Of a DNA stretch of 64,000 nucleotides, positions 11,569 to 25,428 are shown in pieces; the stretch's first letter is position 1; the number at the start of each line of letters is the position of its first letter. The notes below the pieces were generated by a model that had not been told where the DNA came from, did no database searches, and saw only the letters and a list, made by a program, of their open reading frames with translations. The stretch comes from Omphalotus guepiniiformis (lineage: Eukaryota; Basidiomycota; Agaricomycetes; Agaricales; Omphalotaceae), in contig JAQOOI010000018.1 in the NCBI GenBank assembly GCA_028554645.1, positions 930,001-994,000 of the forward strand, written 5' to 3'. The position numbers and the translations under genes were made by a program.

Positions 11569-13417
11569 GAGAGAAGAGCTGAGAGAGGTATGTATACTAA
11601 GAGCACTCGCGTCACCGGCCGCCGGCACGGTATTGGCGGCATTGTATGTAATGTCCTAACTCTCGCACTATCGCAATTACATGTGGGAGGGATCTCTTCA
11701 ACTCGTGCAACCAGCCCCGTATTAGCAAGATAGAAGTAGGCCCTCGTCGACTCTACATCAAACCCTGAGTTTGAAGACTATTTCCTCGTGGTGTTCAAGG
11801 GTGTTCATCGTACAAGCCGGTATGTTGGTACGTTATGTTCGTGCTTAAAGTTCAGATGGAACCAGCAGATAAGCCACGTCGATCCGATTGATTCAATTCA
11901 TTACCAAGTTGTCAATGTTCGTTGTTGTAAACATAAGTAAAGTCCGGAAAATCCGATGACTTGGATACGCAATTAAAGCAGATTTGAAAATCCTTTGCTC
12001 ACCGCGTCTGACTAGGTCTGACCTCTTTCGGAATTGTTACTCTCATTGACGAGTTGCCCGATTAACCGTCTCGAGTGGGTTGGTAAGAAAAGGCTCTAAG
12101 TTTAACTGCGTGGAGTTGCCCAGGAGCTGCTTGTACTCATCCTTTCCGTCCAGCCAATCATACACAGTCTGTCAGTAGTGCGTAGTCGCTGTCAGGCACA
12201 CCGGAGGATGAGTCGGCCAGTTGTCGGATATCGAAGAGTCATATGAGCTCATATACCATGGAGAGTCGAGATCTCCGTTGGGTACGTTATCCATCGACCA
12301 TTGACAGAAATACACAAGGACCCACATGTCACAAAAGGTGTAGAGGGAGACCTCGACGTATCAGCGCTTGACGTATCACCTGTGGCTATAAAAGCGTGAA
12401 GAACCAAGAAGAAGTGGTTAGGTTTTGAAGATAAGGCTGAGATGACAAGGAATGGCCCGCTCCGGACAGGAGAAGAGATTAATCACAAGGGCTAGCATAA
12501 CGGAAACATACCCCGACAAGGCCGATATTCAGGAGACAGCGGGTCCTAGGCTCTTGATAAGTACTAGACGAAGATACGAGTTTGTTCGTCCATGAGGGCT
12601 ATTGAATGAAGAATGCAGAATATGCCACGGTGATCGCAGTGTCCAGGCTAGCAGATTTCACTGTAGAGGCCAAGAGACCAAGTAAAGAACGAAGTTCGAA
12701 AGGACAAGAATGTTGCTGGGAAATATGACAACATATATGGTCGAGGAAGATGTTCTGATGGACCACAGTAAGTTACACACATGTTTTTAGACGGGAAGAC
12801 CCGATAGATAGCGTGGTCGAGAAAACCACTTGTAAGTCTGAGCTGGAGAACGAGAACGTTGAGAGCATAGAGAGCTAAGTATTTATTCAGCAATGCGGGC
12901 AGCGAAAGGACATGAAAGTCGCAGTTGAAAGACAAGAAAATATGTTGAAGTTAAAAACACCAAAGTATTCGAAGGGCAGAGCACGTGGCATAAGATTGAC
13001 TTTCCTAATGCGTCGAATGAGGTGCCTTACCAAAGTTGTTCCCATTCCACCTGAGCATGGCCGGCCCAAGGCTTCTTCGATTTCTGTCCCGGCTTGCCAT
13101 CCAACTTACATCCTCCTTCTATCCACGAATATCTACGTCCGCAGCTTGGCCTTTGTGCTTTACAACTCAACGCAGACAAGCTAAGGCTCTAGCGAGGAGA
13201 CATCTTGTAGGTATCAACCCAACTCAAAGTTCTTCTTCTCATTGACGTGAGTTGTTCATTTGTCTCGTGAAAAAATGAATCATTGTAAATCTTAATTCAT
13301 AAGGCAACAGCCGTATCTTTGGCGTCTTGACGACTTCATACCCCTTCTAATCTGGACCATTCAAAGTACTCAGAGAAGGCAAGCTCCTCGGAGTCGGTGG
13401 TGTACAAGAGGAATGAG
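11569..13417. other. Intergenic, may include the 5' exon of the peptide transporter
   Basis: 1.85 kb with no recognised protein family. The 5' exon(s) of the downstream transporter probably lie near its right end, around 13050-13250. A GTGAGT donor at about 13245 could pair with an AG at about 13370. Elsewhere only short frames without motifs are seen. Confidence 0.45.
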
Positions 13418-16400
13418 ATGTATGATGCAACGTTTGAGTCGGAGCAGGATCGCACGATTGTCGTTCCGCCATACAGCAATCGAGACGAGGAGAAATCCAT
13501 AGGTGAGTTCAATCGCGTCTAGATAGATACCTTCGTTTAACTGGATCTGAATCCATAGACAGCCATCACCCTTCACGAAACGTTCATGACTTGTATTTAC
13601 AAGATCAGGAAGGAAGCGAGATTTACAGTGTCTTTGATCCCAACTTTGACCCTGGTAATGATATACTCGGTGAGCATAGGCTATGTTAATACGTATAACG
13701 AGTCCCTTCTGAATTTGACCTCTCTGTAGAGGAAGATTCTCCCTATCCCGAAGTACGCTCTGCAGTAGCGAATTTCGACGATCCAGACATGCCCGCATCC
13801 ACATTACGAGCTTGGGTACTCGGAACAACATGGGCTATCATCCTACCAGGGGTGAACCAGTTCTTTTTCTTCCGTTTCCCTTCTATCATCATCTGGGGTG
13901 TAAGTTTTGAAAATCTCTTTGTATTTCATCAACCCTTACTGAATGAATCCCCCAGCTTGTTGCTCAATTAATCGTATTTCCTTTGGGTCGCGGTTGGGCT
14001 CGGTTTTTCCCAAATGTCAAAATACTAGGTCTGCTTTTGAACCCAGGACCATTTACGATCAAGGAACATGCAAGTGTTATCGCTTTTTTTCGTATCCTGG
14101 GTGTTATTGAAAAAGATTTGGTTGATAGGTTCTTGTAACTATCATGGCGGGAGTAGGTGCTCAAAGCGCGTATGCTACAGACATTGTCGCTGTCCAAAGA
14201 CAATATTACAATGAAGAATACTCCTTCATATGTATGTCCTCTCTCGTCTCAGCAAATCGATGGTGACTTACGATTTCATATTTCAATGGATGCTCGTCAT
14301 GTCCACCCAACTAATTGGCTTTTCTATCGGCGGCTTTACGCGGCGATTTTTAGTGTCGCCGCCGTCTATGAGTACGTTTCTTGTTCAGTGTCAAGATTCG
14401 TGATTGAGCTGAGCTTCTTTCTCCGCTAGTCTGGCCGAATACCCTCGTACAATGCGCATTATTCAACACTCTACACTCGCAGAGCTATGCAGGAGTTGGA
14501 GGTCGAGAAGGCCTAAGTCGAGAGCGTTATTTCACCTACGCTTTCATCGGCGCGACTGTCTGGTGTGAGTAATCAACCATTCATTGACGTCTCTGAGTAT
14601 GCTTACAAACGTCCTCCACAGATTTTGTTCCCGGGTATCTATTCACCGCCCTAAGGCAAGTCAAATTTCCACGCAAAAAAAGTCATTGGATTTTTAATCA
14701 CTAACTCCGCAACACGATACAGCATGTTTTCCTGGGTATTGTTGATTATCAGAGTTAATTTTCCTCGATTTAATCCACCCCTTCGATTTCCAGGTGTGTT
14801 GGATTGCTCCGGAGAACGTCGTACGTGCATTTTTTGCATTCTGCGCAATTCGCAGCCCTTGCTCACTCTTTTTTCCAGAAAATCAACCAGTTATTTGGGT
14901 AACTTCCGCCTCTGCGCATTTCTGGAGCTTTGAGATCCTGACGCGGCTTGTAGATACCGAAGTGGACTCGGATTTTCTATCTTGTCCTTTGACTGGAATC
15001 AAATCGCTTACCTTGGTAGTCCGTACGTCTTTCTCGCGGCTCTTTGACTCGAGAAGCACTTGTTGAATCTATTTGTAGGCTCGCTACCCCTTGTACGTCT
15101 TGACTCCGAGGTCACGCTATCGCGCTGACTTGACTGGTTGGTTGTTGGTTGTAGGGTGGTCCGAGGCTAATGTGCTAGCCGGTTTCGTGTTTTTCTACTG
15201 TAAGCAGTTACCAAGAACGTATACTGAATGGCTAGACTCAACTGTTTACAGGGTTCATAACACCACTGCTCTACGTATGTACACCGCGCGATCGGGCACA
15301 AGGCCAACACTGACACCCGTTCATTTTCTTGCAGTATTCCAATGTGTGGTACAGCCAGTACTTGCCGTAAGCACCCTTCAGGTCATATCGAGAACTATCT
15401 CTTCATACTCTTTTCACGTCTTGTAGGATGTCATCAAGCGGCGCATTCGATAACATGGGCAAATCGTACAACCTCACTCGGGTGATTAGTGGGGGACAGC
15501 TTGACATGGATGCTTACAAGGCCTATAGCCCCCTCTACCTCTCGTGAGCATAAACCAATTAACACCGTAATTGCTAAGCCACTCAACGCGTAGTTCAGAA
15601 TAACGTTCTCGCTCTCTTATGGGCTTTCTTTCATGGGTATATCCGCCACTATAACCCATGCGATTATACATTTCCGTAAACCTATCATGCTTCACTTTAG
15701 GCGTTCTTTAGCTGAACAGCCTGATATACATGCTCGACTTATGAGCCATTATCCGCAAGGTATGTTTTGAGTTTTGAGTTTCCCGTTTATAAGTTGGGAT
15801 TGTGGTTTGTGCTTGGGGTTGATGAGAATTGTTGGTAGTTCCGGAATGGTATTATGCTTGCATTTTCGGTACGTGAATTTTCTTCTAGATTTCAAGTTGT
15901 GATGCTAAATTGTTGATGACAGGGATAACGTTCATATGTGCATGCCTATGCATTGAGCTTTGGCCTACAGGTATGACAATATGGGCCCTGTTGGTGGCTT
16001 TGCTAGTGGGTGAGTTTCACGGTTTATATGGAAGTCCGGCACGAGTATACTGAGCTTCATCGACCACCCTCAGCGCTGTTCTACGTGATACCTCTCGGTT
16101 AGTTTTTATCCTCTCTTTTTTGATGTTATGGACGCTCAGATAGGTGGCTTATAGGAATGATCCAAGCGGTCACAAACCGAGCAATAGGGCTCAAGTAAGT
16201 TGGCTCGATATTATCAGTCTTTGACAAGAATTGTAAACACTTATTTATGTCAAAGTGTCATTACTGAGCTCATAATTGGTTTCATGATACCTGGTAAGTG
16301 ATTGTTCTTTCTAGCTGAGAACTTGTGTTTGTTCAACGACTTCCATGCTGCAGGTCGACCAGTCGCCATGATGATGTATGTCTTTGAGAATTTCCTCGAG

Positions 16401-18017
16401 TGAACTTTCATTTCTGATTTCATCACAGGTTTAAGGTATACAATCTTGGGATAATTGCAAGCTGTCTGGCTTATTCAGTGGCGACATTGTAGACCTATGG
16501 GTATATTACGGTCACGCAGGGTGAGTAGTGATTTTCCTTGTGAACCCGCATGGAACTGAAAACGTTTCCATTAGCGATACTGTTCACCGCTGATTTCAAG
16601 CTCGGGCATTACATGAAGATTCCTCCGAGGCCAATGTTCTGGTGCCAGGTAATACCTGCCAGCACACTCTCATATGATGCACGAGCTGAACATCCTTAGA
16701 TCGTCTCTACCGCAATAGCCGGAACGGTGCAACTTGGAGTTCAGTCTTGGTGAGTTCTACATGTGCTGCATGCTGGCAAGTTCCTTCCGACTGACGGGCC
16801 TCTCAGGGTATTTTCAAATATCCCGTAGGTGCCATGTTGACTGCATGCGAGGTGGGATGTTGTCTCTTATCTGCGAATTTAAATTTAGGGATATATGCAC
16901 CAAGGACCAAAAGGATGAGTAAGTCTTTTTTCTCTTGGTTGCTTAGGAAGGAGTGGTTATCTGAATTGAGAACGCCCCCTCCAGTTTCACATGCAGCAAC
17001 ACACAGGTGTTTGCGACAGCGTCGATTATTGTAAAGTTCTGTTCTGTTCTTTGTCTTTGAGAAGGTTCTCATGTGTGGAATTACGATGCAGTGGGGCGCT
17101 ATTGGTCCTGGCCTGCAATTTGCCAAAGGACAAGTTTACTAGTATGTCCCCCCTTTGTATTTTCCAGCCTTGATCCGATGTCTAATCGTGGATCACGTAG
17201 TGGTATCGTGTTGTTTTTTTTACTCTCGGGGTCTTTTTGCGTTAAACCAATCACCGGTGCAGTGTTGATGTTTTTCTTCATCATTGGCGCCGCCTGTCCT
17301 GTGATCCTATGGATCATAACAAAACGATATCCTTATACTATCCTTAACTATGTCAAGTAAGTTTTTGTTGATCACACAAAGACTGTCTGGACTCGTGCTA
17401 ACACTTCTTCAACCCCTTCACATCAGCTTCCCGTAAGAACATCACGCAATTTCCCGAATTTTGGTCGGATTCAACAGCTAATACTTCTTATATAGGCTTA
17501 TTTTCTCTGGCCTCTCGTACATTCCGCCAGCGGGGACTGTAAATTACATTCCTTGGTCGATCGTTGGATTCATTTTCCAATTCGTTATACGACGAAGGCA
17601 TTTCTCGTATTGGGCAAAGTATAATTGTACGTGTATTCCTTTTCCTTTGTATATGGGCCCTGCTGACTAACAGAACTGGACTCGTTGTGATAGACGTTCT
17701 ATCTGCCGCTCTCGATGCTGGGACAGCGGTAGGAGTAATACTTGTCTTCTTTTGGTCAGTGTCTAGTGTTCTCCATGTGGCTTCTGCTTGTCTTTCTCAT
17801 GATTGCATTTAGCCTTCAATATCCGTTAGATGGCGCCATCGGTGCTTCTACGATACAAGCATGGTGGGGAAACAACGTCTACAAACGAACGCTTGATTGG
17901 AACATGACGTCGCTGAGGCATCTATCTCCAGGGCAGACTTTCGGGTACGTTTTCGGTCGTGCCATCAACTCTTACCCTCATTGAAAATGTTCTTTTTCCT
18001 GCAGGCCGCCACCGTGA
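13418..18017 (+). CDS. Oligopeptide transporter, OPT family
   Basis: Proton-coupled plasma-membrane importer of small peptides. Signature segments read in order after splicing: STLRAWVLGTTWAIILPGVNQ, FRFPSIIIWG, VFPLGRGWARFFPN, NPGPFTIKEH, QSAYATDIVAVQRQYY, then a series of hydrophobic helices, the YNLTRVIS segment, and a C-terminal TFGPPP just before TGA at 18015..18017. The last intron, 17945..18004, restores this typical ending. About 20 short introns interrupt the gene, so no long open frame survives. The given start (ATG at 13418) is only the first in-frame Met of the clearly coding exon, which is open further upstream (SEKASSESVVYKR). The true start is upstream or in another exon. Confidence 0.88.
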
Positions 18018-18358
18018 TTTACGACTATCTACGCCTGTAAATGTATGTATTAGTACTATTAGGGCTACGCATAGGGGTTAGGTTTATTTAATGCGATTTG
18101 TATGACGATTTGTACTACGGCTAGAATACTAAAAAAAGCGTCGAACTTCGAAGCAATTCCAAAAGTGAGCAAAATACGCGTGATGATAAAGTCTAGACAA
18201 TAGCGCCCAGGGGTCTATTATTCCCTGTCTATTCCTGTATAAGTGCACGTTCGACAATGGATAACGAACTCGACTCCGGCCTCGAGGACTGACTAGCGCT
18301 GACTCACAGCCATAAAGCGCCTTTATTAGCCACCCCACAACCTTGGAAAAACAGCAAC
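18018..18358. other. Intergenic, Nudix promoter region
   Basis: 341 bp holding the transporter 3' UTR and the upstream region of the Nudix gene. No distinct element was recognised. Confidence 0.45.
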
Positions 18359-19043
18359 ATGGCCACATCATCAACTCCCTCACGAACATACTTGTCTCGC
18401 GACTTTGTCGTTTCAGCCGGCTGTATCCTCTTTCGTCGTTCTCCTCAGACCCAACAGCTACAAATTTGTCTTCTCTATCATACCGTCAAGAAAGAATGGC
18501 TCTTGCCTAAAGGAAGAAAAGATTGTGGCGAGAATATACAGGATACGGCTGTTCGAGAGACTTATGAAGAGACTGGTTAGTTTATTGCCCCTCTCGCTGT
18601 TTTCCGACCCCTTTCACCCCACCAATGACATTGATGACCTACGGGCGGCCCCCCGCGTGAACTCGCGAATTGATTATTCAAGTTACTTAGGATATCAATG
18701 TCAACTCTTACCTTCCAACATGCTCACCCGAGCCCCATCTCCCGGCGTCCACACCAAAGACATGGTTCACTCGGTCCAAGGATCCACAGAACCAATAGCC
18801 ATCACCATCCGCGAAACAGGTCCCAACCGCGATCGCACTCACACAGAGATGAAGATGATTTGGTGGTATGTGGGTATCGTCATCGGAGATGGTATCAAAA
18901 TCGAGGGAACACAAATGGCTTCTGAGCGATTTGAATCAGAGTTTATTGATGCGGATGAGGCTGTTCGACGATTGACGTTTATAGGGGATCAAGAAATTGC
19001 GGCGCAAGCTCTTGAGATTGTGAGGCAAACAGATTCTATTTGA
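18359..19043 (+). CDS. Nudix hydrolase
   Basis: Hydrolyses a nucleoside or inositol diphosphate linked to another group; the substrate cannot be told from sequence. Exon 1 is 18359..18575, a GT-AG intron lies at 18576..18690, and exon 2 is 18691..19043, giving about 189 residues. The Nudix box GRKDCGENIQDTAVRETYEE followed by TGY fits G-x5-E-x7-R-E-x2-E-E-x-G and straddles the splice site. Before it comes the usual strand, VVSAGCILFRRSP, and KKEWLLPKG. After it come the regulatory-loop region and a C-terminal helix ending EIAAQALEIVRQTDSI. There is no targeting signal. Confidence 0.9.
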
Positions 19044-19710
19044 ATTTTCTTTTTGAGAAGGTCGTTGGTTTGCCCTGGTGCTGGTGAGGCTGAGAGGTGG
19101 GGGTTATTGTGAGTGCATATCATATCTTCGTGCCTCTTTGACAATTCGAAGACTTGGCCCACATAGTCGTTTCAAGCCGAGCCGTTGCCACTATTCGATA
19201 TACCAAGAGGGACGATGCTATTCCATGCACCAACCCAACCACAACACGATAGATAATCCCAATGAACGCTACAGTGTATCTTATTCAGCCCTATGTAACT
19301 TCATATTGTAACGCGGATGAGCCATTGGCTAATCTTATAACATGTATTTCGCGTGTATCAGAGTGCACACAGCAAGACCGCATCCCAAACAACTTGAGCG
19401 CTTGAGCTCTGAGTCTGAAGCATAGGACAGGCCACAGGAGTCCGGGTCCGAGAATGCTTATTAGGTGACTCAGAGCAAAGAAGTCTGCCGCGTAGACTTG
19501 TATAATTTGCAGACCGTCTAAATAACACATAATGAAAAAACTAATAGTAATACCAAAGCCCAAGCACATACATACATACAATCCCTAAAAAAACCAAAGG
19601 CACACTAAGCCTCCCTCAAACACATCCCACAAGTTAAGTTAAAAGAACCACTCACACCCCAATTAACATTATCCACATCATCCACATTATCCATGACGTT
19701 GGCGCCCCAG
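19044..19710. other. Convergent 3' intergenic
   Basis: 667 bp between the Nudix and App1 stop codons. It contains short AT-rich stretches and a few CACATAC repeats near 19565. No gene was recognised. Confidence 0.5.
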
Positions 19711-22228
19711 CTACCTAAAATACCGACTCAACAAAGTCCACGACTCTCCACACTCCTCAGGAGACCTAAACACTCTCAACGGTACATATCTAGGCACAAC
19801 AGCTCTAGCTCTATACACCCTCATCTGTAAATCATACCTCTTCCTCTCAACCTCAGTCATACGCGCAACCGAATTCGACGTAGATCCTGATCCTGACCTA
19901 ATAGACGACGAGGCGGACGAAGCGGACGCAGCGCTCTGTAGCGGTGTAATAGGCATTGTCCTAGGAGTCGAAGCACCAGATGAAGAAGGGGTCGAAGAAG
20001 AAGGGGTCGAAGAAGAAGTGGTGGTGGTGGTGGTGGTACTGGTCATCCCTTCGTATTCAATGAGAGGTTCAGGCTCGCTCGCTAACGGCGAAACAAAGTA
20101 TTCGCCTTTTCCAGAAGATTTTGAACCGCCATTTAAAGGTGTCCTCCTTGATGATGACGGTATAGATAGAAAGGTCGGAGTGTTTGGTCTTCCAAGTGTA
20201 GGTTTCATCCCAGGTTGCTCGTTTATACAATACTGAGCTTCTGATGTATCAAGTGGATACTGAGCTTGAATAGACGACGGTGACGCGCTATACTCGTACT
20301 CAGCACCAGTAGGATCATCTAATGGATCACCCGTCGTAGTGTCGCGTATAAATATACCTACTACCTGCTCTGGATTTTCTCTGGCCAGGCTAATTGTATG
20401 CATGCATCAATTAGCTGAAACCGCATACAACTCCTAGCGGAAGGACAACCTACTCTGAGTAAAGCTCCAAATCCTGTTCACCGGAATCTCCTATCAGAAT
20501 AAACTTCGAATGCGGGAAGGCCTCCAAGATGTCCAAGACTCCCGCGCGTTTGCGCGCAGACGGTGCAGACAAAAGACCACTGAACAGGGACTTGCCAGCA
20601 TAGGAGCGTAATTTCACAGATCCTAATCCACGAATCAGCTGTCAGGATCGTAGGTGCGAAGGTATAACACGTACCAGGTGGAAGCTTCGAGATTTCAAAG
20701 AACTCGCCAATTATTGGTAAAATCTCAAATGGACTGTTGGACTATACACGAGAAGAGATCATAAGTGACCACGACAAGATCTTATCAAAAAAATACGCAC
20801 CACATAATGAAATCGAACGCCTTTCCTCCACATCCCTGAATACCAATCCCCAATCCCAGGAATAACCAAATCCTTGAGCTCCTTCACAAAGATATTACGA
20901 AACACAGCGCGTGCACCGCCATTGACATTCGAAAACTTGATAGTATCATCTATATCCGAAATAACACGGACAGGTGAATAAGTTAACGGCACTCGAATCG
21001 TCGTAGCTGGCTTCGCTGCTGCATCATCGCGCAAACCAGCCATAACCAAGGTATTCGGCGCAGGTAACAGAGGCGAAACCAGCTCTACCGATACAAGGAA
21101 TTCCTGTTCCTCTGTAGGATCTCCAAACGCAATGTGTAGTCCACTAGGATGTTGACATAAATCCTCCCACTGCAACCTAAACCGAGCTTGAAAACTCCCA
21201 TCAGGACCAGTGACAACATCCCGCGACACCACAGAGCCGGTATCCATAGCGAGTTGGTCATCATCGTGGTTTTGTTGAGCATAGACAAAGATTGATATCC
21301 GTACTGTCCGGTTTGATAAGACGGAAGACCAGAAAGGTTGTAAACGCGACTCTAGGTTCGCATGCATCTTGCGTAGTTCGTCTGAAACAGCTGCAGTTAC
21401 TGATTGACATGCATTGACTGGGGTGGAACTGCGTGTAGTAGGGATAGACGGAGGTGCTGATTTAAGGGAAATATCAACAGAAGAAGTCCTCGAAGGTGGC
21501 CTGGAGCTATCTATCGAGTCCTGTCGACTCGAGCTCATCCTCTGAAACTGACGCTCCAAAGCCTCGACTTCGTAATCTTCACTAATATCATTAGGCCTAG
21601 GTGGTAACTTGACAGTTCGTAAAAGCTCTTCTGTCGAATGACTCAAATGAGCAGCCATGAGAGTTTCAGAATCTTCCTGTCGAGCAACCTCGTCTTCTAG
21701 TTTTGGTAATGCAGCAAATCCTATGACATGTATTGGCGATTGAACCAAGTAACCCCAATCGCCTCACCTTTTGCGAGTCTTATGAACGCCCGCTGAGATC
21801 GAGTTGCGAATTCGGGCGCTCGATGCACGGCGGCGTACCCAGATACGAACACGTCCACATCAAAAGGTTCTGCAAACACAAGACCCTTTTCAACATAACT
21901 TATCTTACCCAAACGGCATAAACACAAACTCACCTTCCTCCCTGCCTGTACCACTGCTCCTGACCCGACGATACTGCCTAGCCGCCCATCCAGGGAACAA
22001 CGCAATCTTCTCCGTCGTCCCAGAACTCGCCTGACTATACCTACTATTTATCTTCTGTCCAGCCCACTCTCTAAACGTCCCAGCCTTCTCTTTCCCTGCT
22101 CCAATTTGACGCTGAATAGCCTCGGGAATCGAGTGTTGCTGGGATAGGTACCCCTTGAACGAAGATATTCTGGAAGAAGCGGCTGCGGAAGCTATTGACT
22201 TCCATGAAGAAGACATGCCTTCAGACAT
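19711..22228 (-). CDS. APP1: Phosphatidate phosphatase App1
   Basis: Mg2+-dependent phosphatase that converts phosphatidate to diacylglycerol, associated with endocytic and actin-patch membranes in yeast. Start 22228 (MSEGMSSSWKSIASAAAS). An N-terminal domain reads DVDVFVSGYAAVHRAPEFATR and SQRAFIRLAKGFAALPKL, followed by a Ser/Pro-rich linker. The catalytic DxDxT motif lies in PVRVISDIDDTIKFS, then GGARAVFRNIFV, LVIPGIGDWYSGM, LPPGSVKLRSYAG and HSKFILIGDSGEQDLELYSE. The C-terminal tail after IRDTTTG is low complexity, with a run of Thr and STPSS repeats, and ends SWTLLSRYFR. At least four introns. It is head-to-head with RPF2, 214 bp apart. Confidence 0.93.
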
Positions 22229-22442
22229 GATGTGAGGATGAGGAGAATATTATGAAGAGTTATTGCATTCGCTTGATCACAGCTTGTGTTCATGACATCC
22301 ACAGCAGTCCACTTGTTCCAAAAATACTTTTTTGGGCGAGTCGTGATCCAGAGGAAATACTGGATTACGTAACCTCTCGAATTGGGAAATTCAGTTTTTC
22401 GATTTCGATCACTTTTCGAGTGCAACTTTTTCTTCGGTCAAA
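22229..22442. promoter_or_regulatory. Shared promoter region, APP1 / RPF2
   Basis: 214 bp between divergent starts of a phosphatase gene and a ribosome-biogenesis gene. No recognised factor site. Confidence 0.45.
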
Positions 22443-23646
22443 ATGCTGCGAACGGTGTATGTTATTCTACAAGTTTTCTACGGCTTTATACTAACTCAAA
22501 CTCCCTAGAAAACCCAAAAATGCTCGCTCGAAGCGTGCAATGGATGCACGAGAAGCCAAGGAAGTGGAAGATGCACGAACTGCAATTTTCGTCAAAGGTA
22601 CAAAGACAGGTGAAATCCTGAACGGCGTAATGAAGGATCTCGTGCGTACCTTCAGCTCAATACCTCGAAGCGACATATCCAATAGAAATGTTCTTAGATG
22701 GCGTTAAAACGACCAGACGCAATATCTTTTTCCAAAAAGAACGTTATACATCCTCTGGATCCACAAACCACAGCTTCAGGTTCCTCTTCAACCTCGTCTC
22801 TAGAATTCTGGTCATCAAAAAACGACGCTTCGATTTTTATCATTGGGCAAACGTCTAAGAAACGTCCTAATGATTTGACGTTTGTTAGGATGTTTGATGG
22901 GAAGGTTTTGGATATTGTGGAAGTTGGCGTTGAAAATTATATCGGGATGCAAGATATCAAAGTAATGCTGCTCTTTTCTTACCTGCTCTTTATAATGCCA
23001 ATCTGACTCGCCTGTCTAGTCAACAAAATCAACTCCAGGGCATAAACCTCTAATGCACTTTGCCTCAGAGCTATTCGACACTCACCCACGTTTCATCCAG
23101 CTCAAATCAATACTCATGTCCTTATTCAACGGTGAAGAAGTCGATTCGATATGTCTAAGCGGTATGGACCATATCATAAGCGTCTCATGTGCACCTACAC
23201 CCGCAACTCTCAACACCACATCCTCATCAACAACCGAAGTACCCACATCTCTCCCAAAAATCCATATCCGTGCATACACCACAAAACTCCTCTCTTCAGG
23301 AACCCGCGTCCCTCGCGTCGAGCTCATCAACATGGGGCCCTCACTTGACCTCGTTCTCCGCCGTCATACGAATCCCGATCCTGAGTTGCTGAAACAAGCT
23401 ATGAGGAGGCCAAAGGTTAAGAAAACGGATATTGAGAAGGGGCTTGGGAAGAGGAAGAAGAATATGGAGGTTGATGAGATGGGTGATTTGAGAGGAAGGA
23501 TACATGTTGGGAAGCAGGATCTTGGAAAGTTGCAGACGAGGAAGATGAAAGGGTTGAAGAGTGGGACGTTTGAGAGTGATGGTGATGGTGATAGCGATAG
23601 CGATGATGATGAAGGATCGACTTCTAAAAAGCAGCGGACTTCATGA
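22443..23646 (+). CDS. RPF2: Ribosome biogenesis factor Rpf2 (Brix domain)
   Basis: Nucleolar protein that, with Rrs1, loads the 5S RNP onto pre-60S particles. Exon 1 is only 14 nt (22443..22456). The next exons are 22509..22641, 22698..22961 and 23020..23646. The joined start MLRTVKPKNARSKRAMDARE is typical of the family. The Brix domain includes VKGTKTGEILNGVMKDL, LEFWSSKNDASIFIIGQTSK, LTFVRMFDGKVLDIVEVGVE, HFASELFDTHPRFIQLKSIL and RVELINMGPSLDLVLRRH. The C-terminal ~100 residues are Lys-rich, then acidic (DGDGDSDSDDDEG), as usual for a nucleolar factor. Confidence 0.94.
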
Positions 23647-23744
23647 GCTTTATGCTGACCCGCTTGTTACAGTCTTTGTATAAATTGCTACTAGGCAGAC
23701 TAGACAAATACATTTACAGTGTACCTCTTGGAAAAGCTTTCTCT

Positions 23745-25185
23745 TTACAACCAAATCATTTCTTCATGGTGTTCACTACTTTCCAACTCAACATCCACCT
23801 CCAACTCCTGCATCATAGCTCTCAATCGCTCAATATCCCATCTATGAAGTGCCAAACCTCGAAGTCTCACCGCTAGACGCTTCAACCCACAGCAACCATC
23901 TCCAGAAGACTTCAACCGCGAGAAGACCATATCAGAAAGCACCCCATCAGTCGCCACTACCCTCGAGCGTAACTCAAGGACTTCAAGCCTAGGCAACGCA
24001 CACCACTGCTGCTGCTGCTCCTGCATTGACCCACTACCCACATCTATCCTTGCTGCGGCGATCGTCAAGAACCGAAGAATCGCATCTCCAATAGGGTGCA
24101 TACAATCCATGAGATGCAATTCCCGAAGTGTACCCCGAACACTATCATGCTCAATACACCTCAAAAACCCTTCCTCCCTAATCTCAATCTTCCGAAACGA
24201 AAGACTCCTCAGCGTACACCCCGACCTAGTGAGTAACCCCAAAAGTGGACCATAAGGAAAAAACGACTGTATCCACCCAGTGTAAACTTGCATAATCGAA
24301 AGCTCTCGAAGTTGTGGTAAAACCAAAGAATCAAAAAGAGGTCCAAGGTCGAAAAACGTGTGGATAGTGAAACTTTGGATATTGTGAACCAATTCAGGGA
24401 GTACATTCGAATGTGTCATTGAATTCATCATACACACGAAGAATTCTGCGACTTCGAGTAAAGGTGATTTTGATAGGATATCGTAGCAACCCGAATGAAG
24501 GAGATCAGCTTGGTAATTCAGTTTAAGCCTCGTAAGCTGATTCCAAGGTAAATTGGGATGTATGTCGGGTGAGGAAAATTCCTTTAGACGAGGGGAGGTA
24601 GTGGAAAGGGAGATCAACCACCGCCCGAGGTCGTCAACTGGTGTAAACATCGCACCAGAATCAACCGTCACTGCTTGCAATCGCGACGCACTAGCCTTGG
24701 GAGGAAGATTCGGAATCCAATTAGGTCGTCCAGAGCTATAGATATAGTGTACAACCTCCCATCGATGAATGCATGTGTGAAGAAGACGAAAGACCGCAAC
24801 AGCGTACTCTGATTTACCAGTCGCGTTGAAACAGAAATTCAAAGGGTGTTCGGCTGATCTTGTAAGCCAAGTCTGCAGCCATTCTAGATCTGGCCGTTCG
24901 AAATCCGACTCCGACTCTAGACTTGGTCTCAGCGTTGAAGTTACTATAGAGAATTCGGACCAGAATGCAGGTGTAGAACATGCGATATCTCTCCAGTATC
25001 TGCACACGCTACACATTGTGATGAGTGATTTGAAGGACCGTGTCTTCTGGGTGTTGAGTACATTGAGAGAGAATATGTCACCTGTAGGAGTTGTGTTTTA
25101 GATTGAGGACTCAGGATATGAAGTACCACATACATAAGATTTCAGGAGGAAGCATATGAACCAAGGTCGTGTGCCCTTCCTCCAT
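23745..25185 (-). CDS. F-box protein
   Basis: Putative substrate adaptor of an SCF ubiquitin ligase; the target is unknown. Exon 1 is 25185..25134, intron 25133..25082 and exon 2 25081..23745, giving about 463 residues. The join restores a complete F-box: MLPPEILC|DIFSLNVLNTQK, SLITMCSVCRYWRDIA and CSTPAFWSEF. The rest has irregular Leu-rich segments (LTRLKLNYQADLL, LPQLRELSIMQVY, LRSLSFRKIEI, LPRLEVLELRS), consistent with a degenerate leucine-rich repeat. It is related in architecture, not closely in sequence, to the F-box array at 31-39 kb. Confidence 0.85.
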
Positions 25186-25428
25186 CGTAACTATTTGCTT
25201 GATCTTGTTGCTGCTGAAATTCGAGACAAGAGTCCATCAGATGAATCATATTTCGTTACCTGCGCTGCACGTACAGCAGACTCTACACAGCCTAGAGGTG
25301 GTAAAAGCTGTAACTCCAGTTGAGGGTGGAAAACAGCTTTCGAGTCGGAATACCGGACCGCCATGTCAGTCCACAGAAATTTCTGAGTAAGCGAATTACA
25401 GATTTTGAACCTTTTACTCCTTCCTACA
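25186..25428. promoter_or_regulatory. Shared promoter region, F-box gene / ZIM17
   Basis: 243 bp between divergent starts. No recognised motif. Confidence 0.4.

Noticed and set aside
20000..20045. GGT repeat as a microsatellite of interest
   Set aside because: It encodes the Thr run in the low-complexity tail of App1 and is ordinary for this kind of linker.
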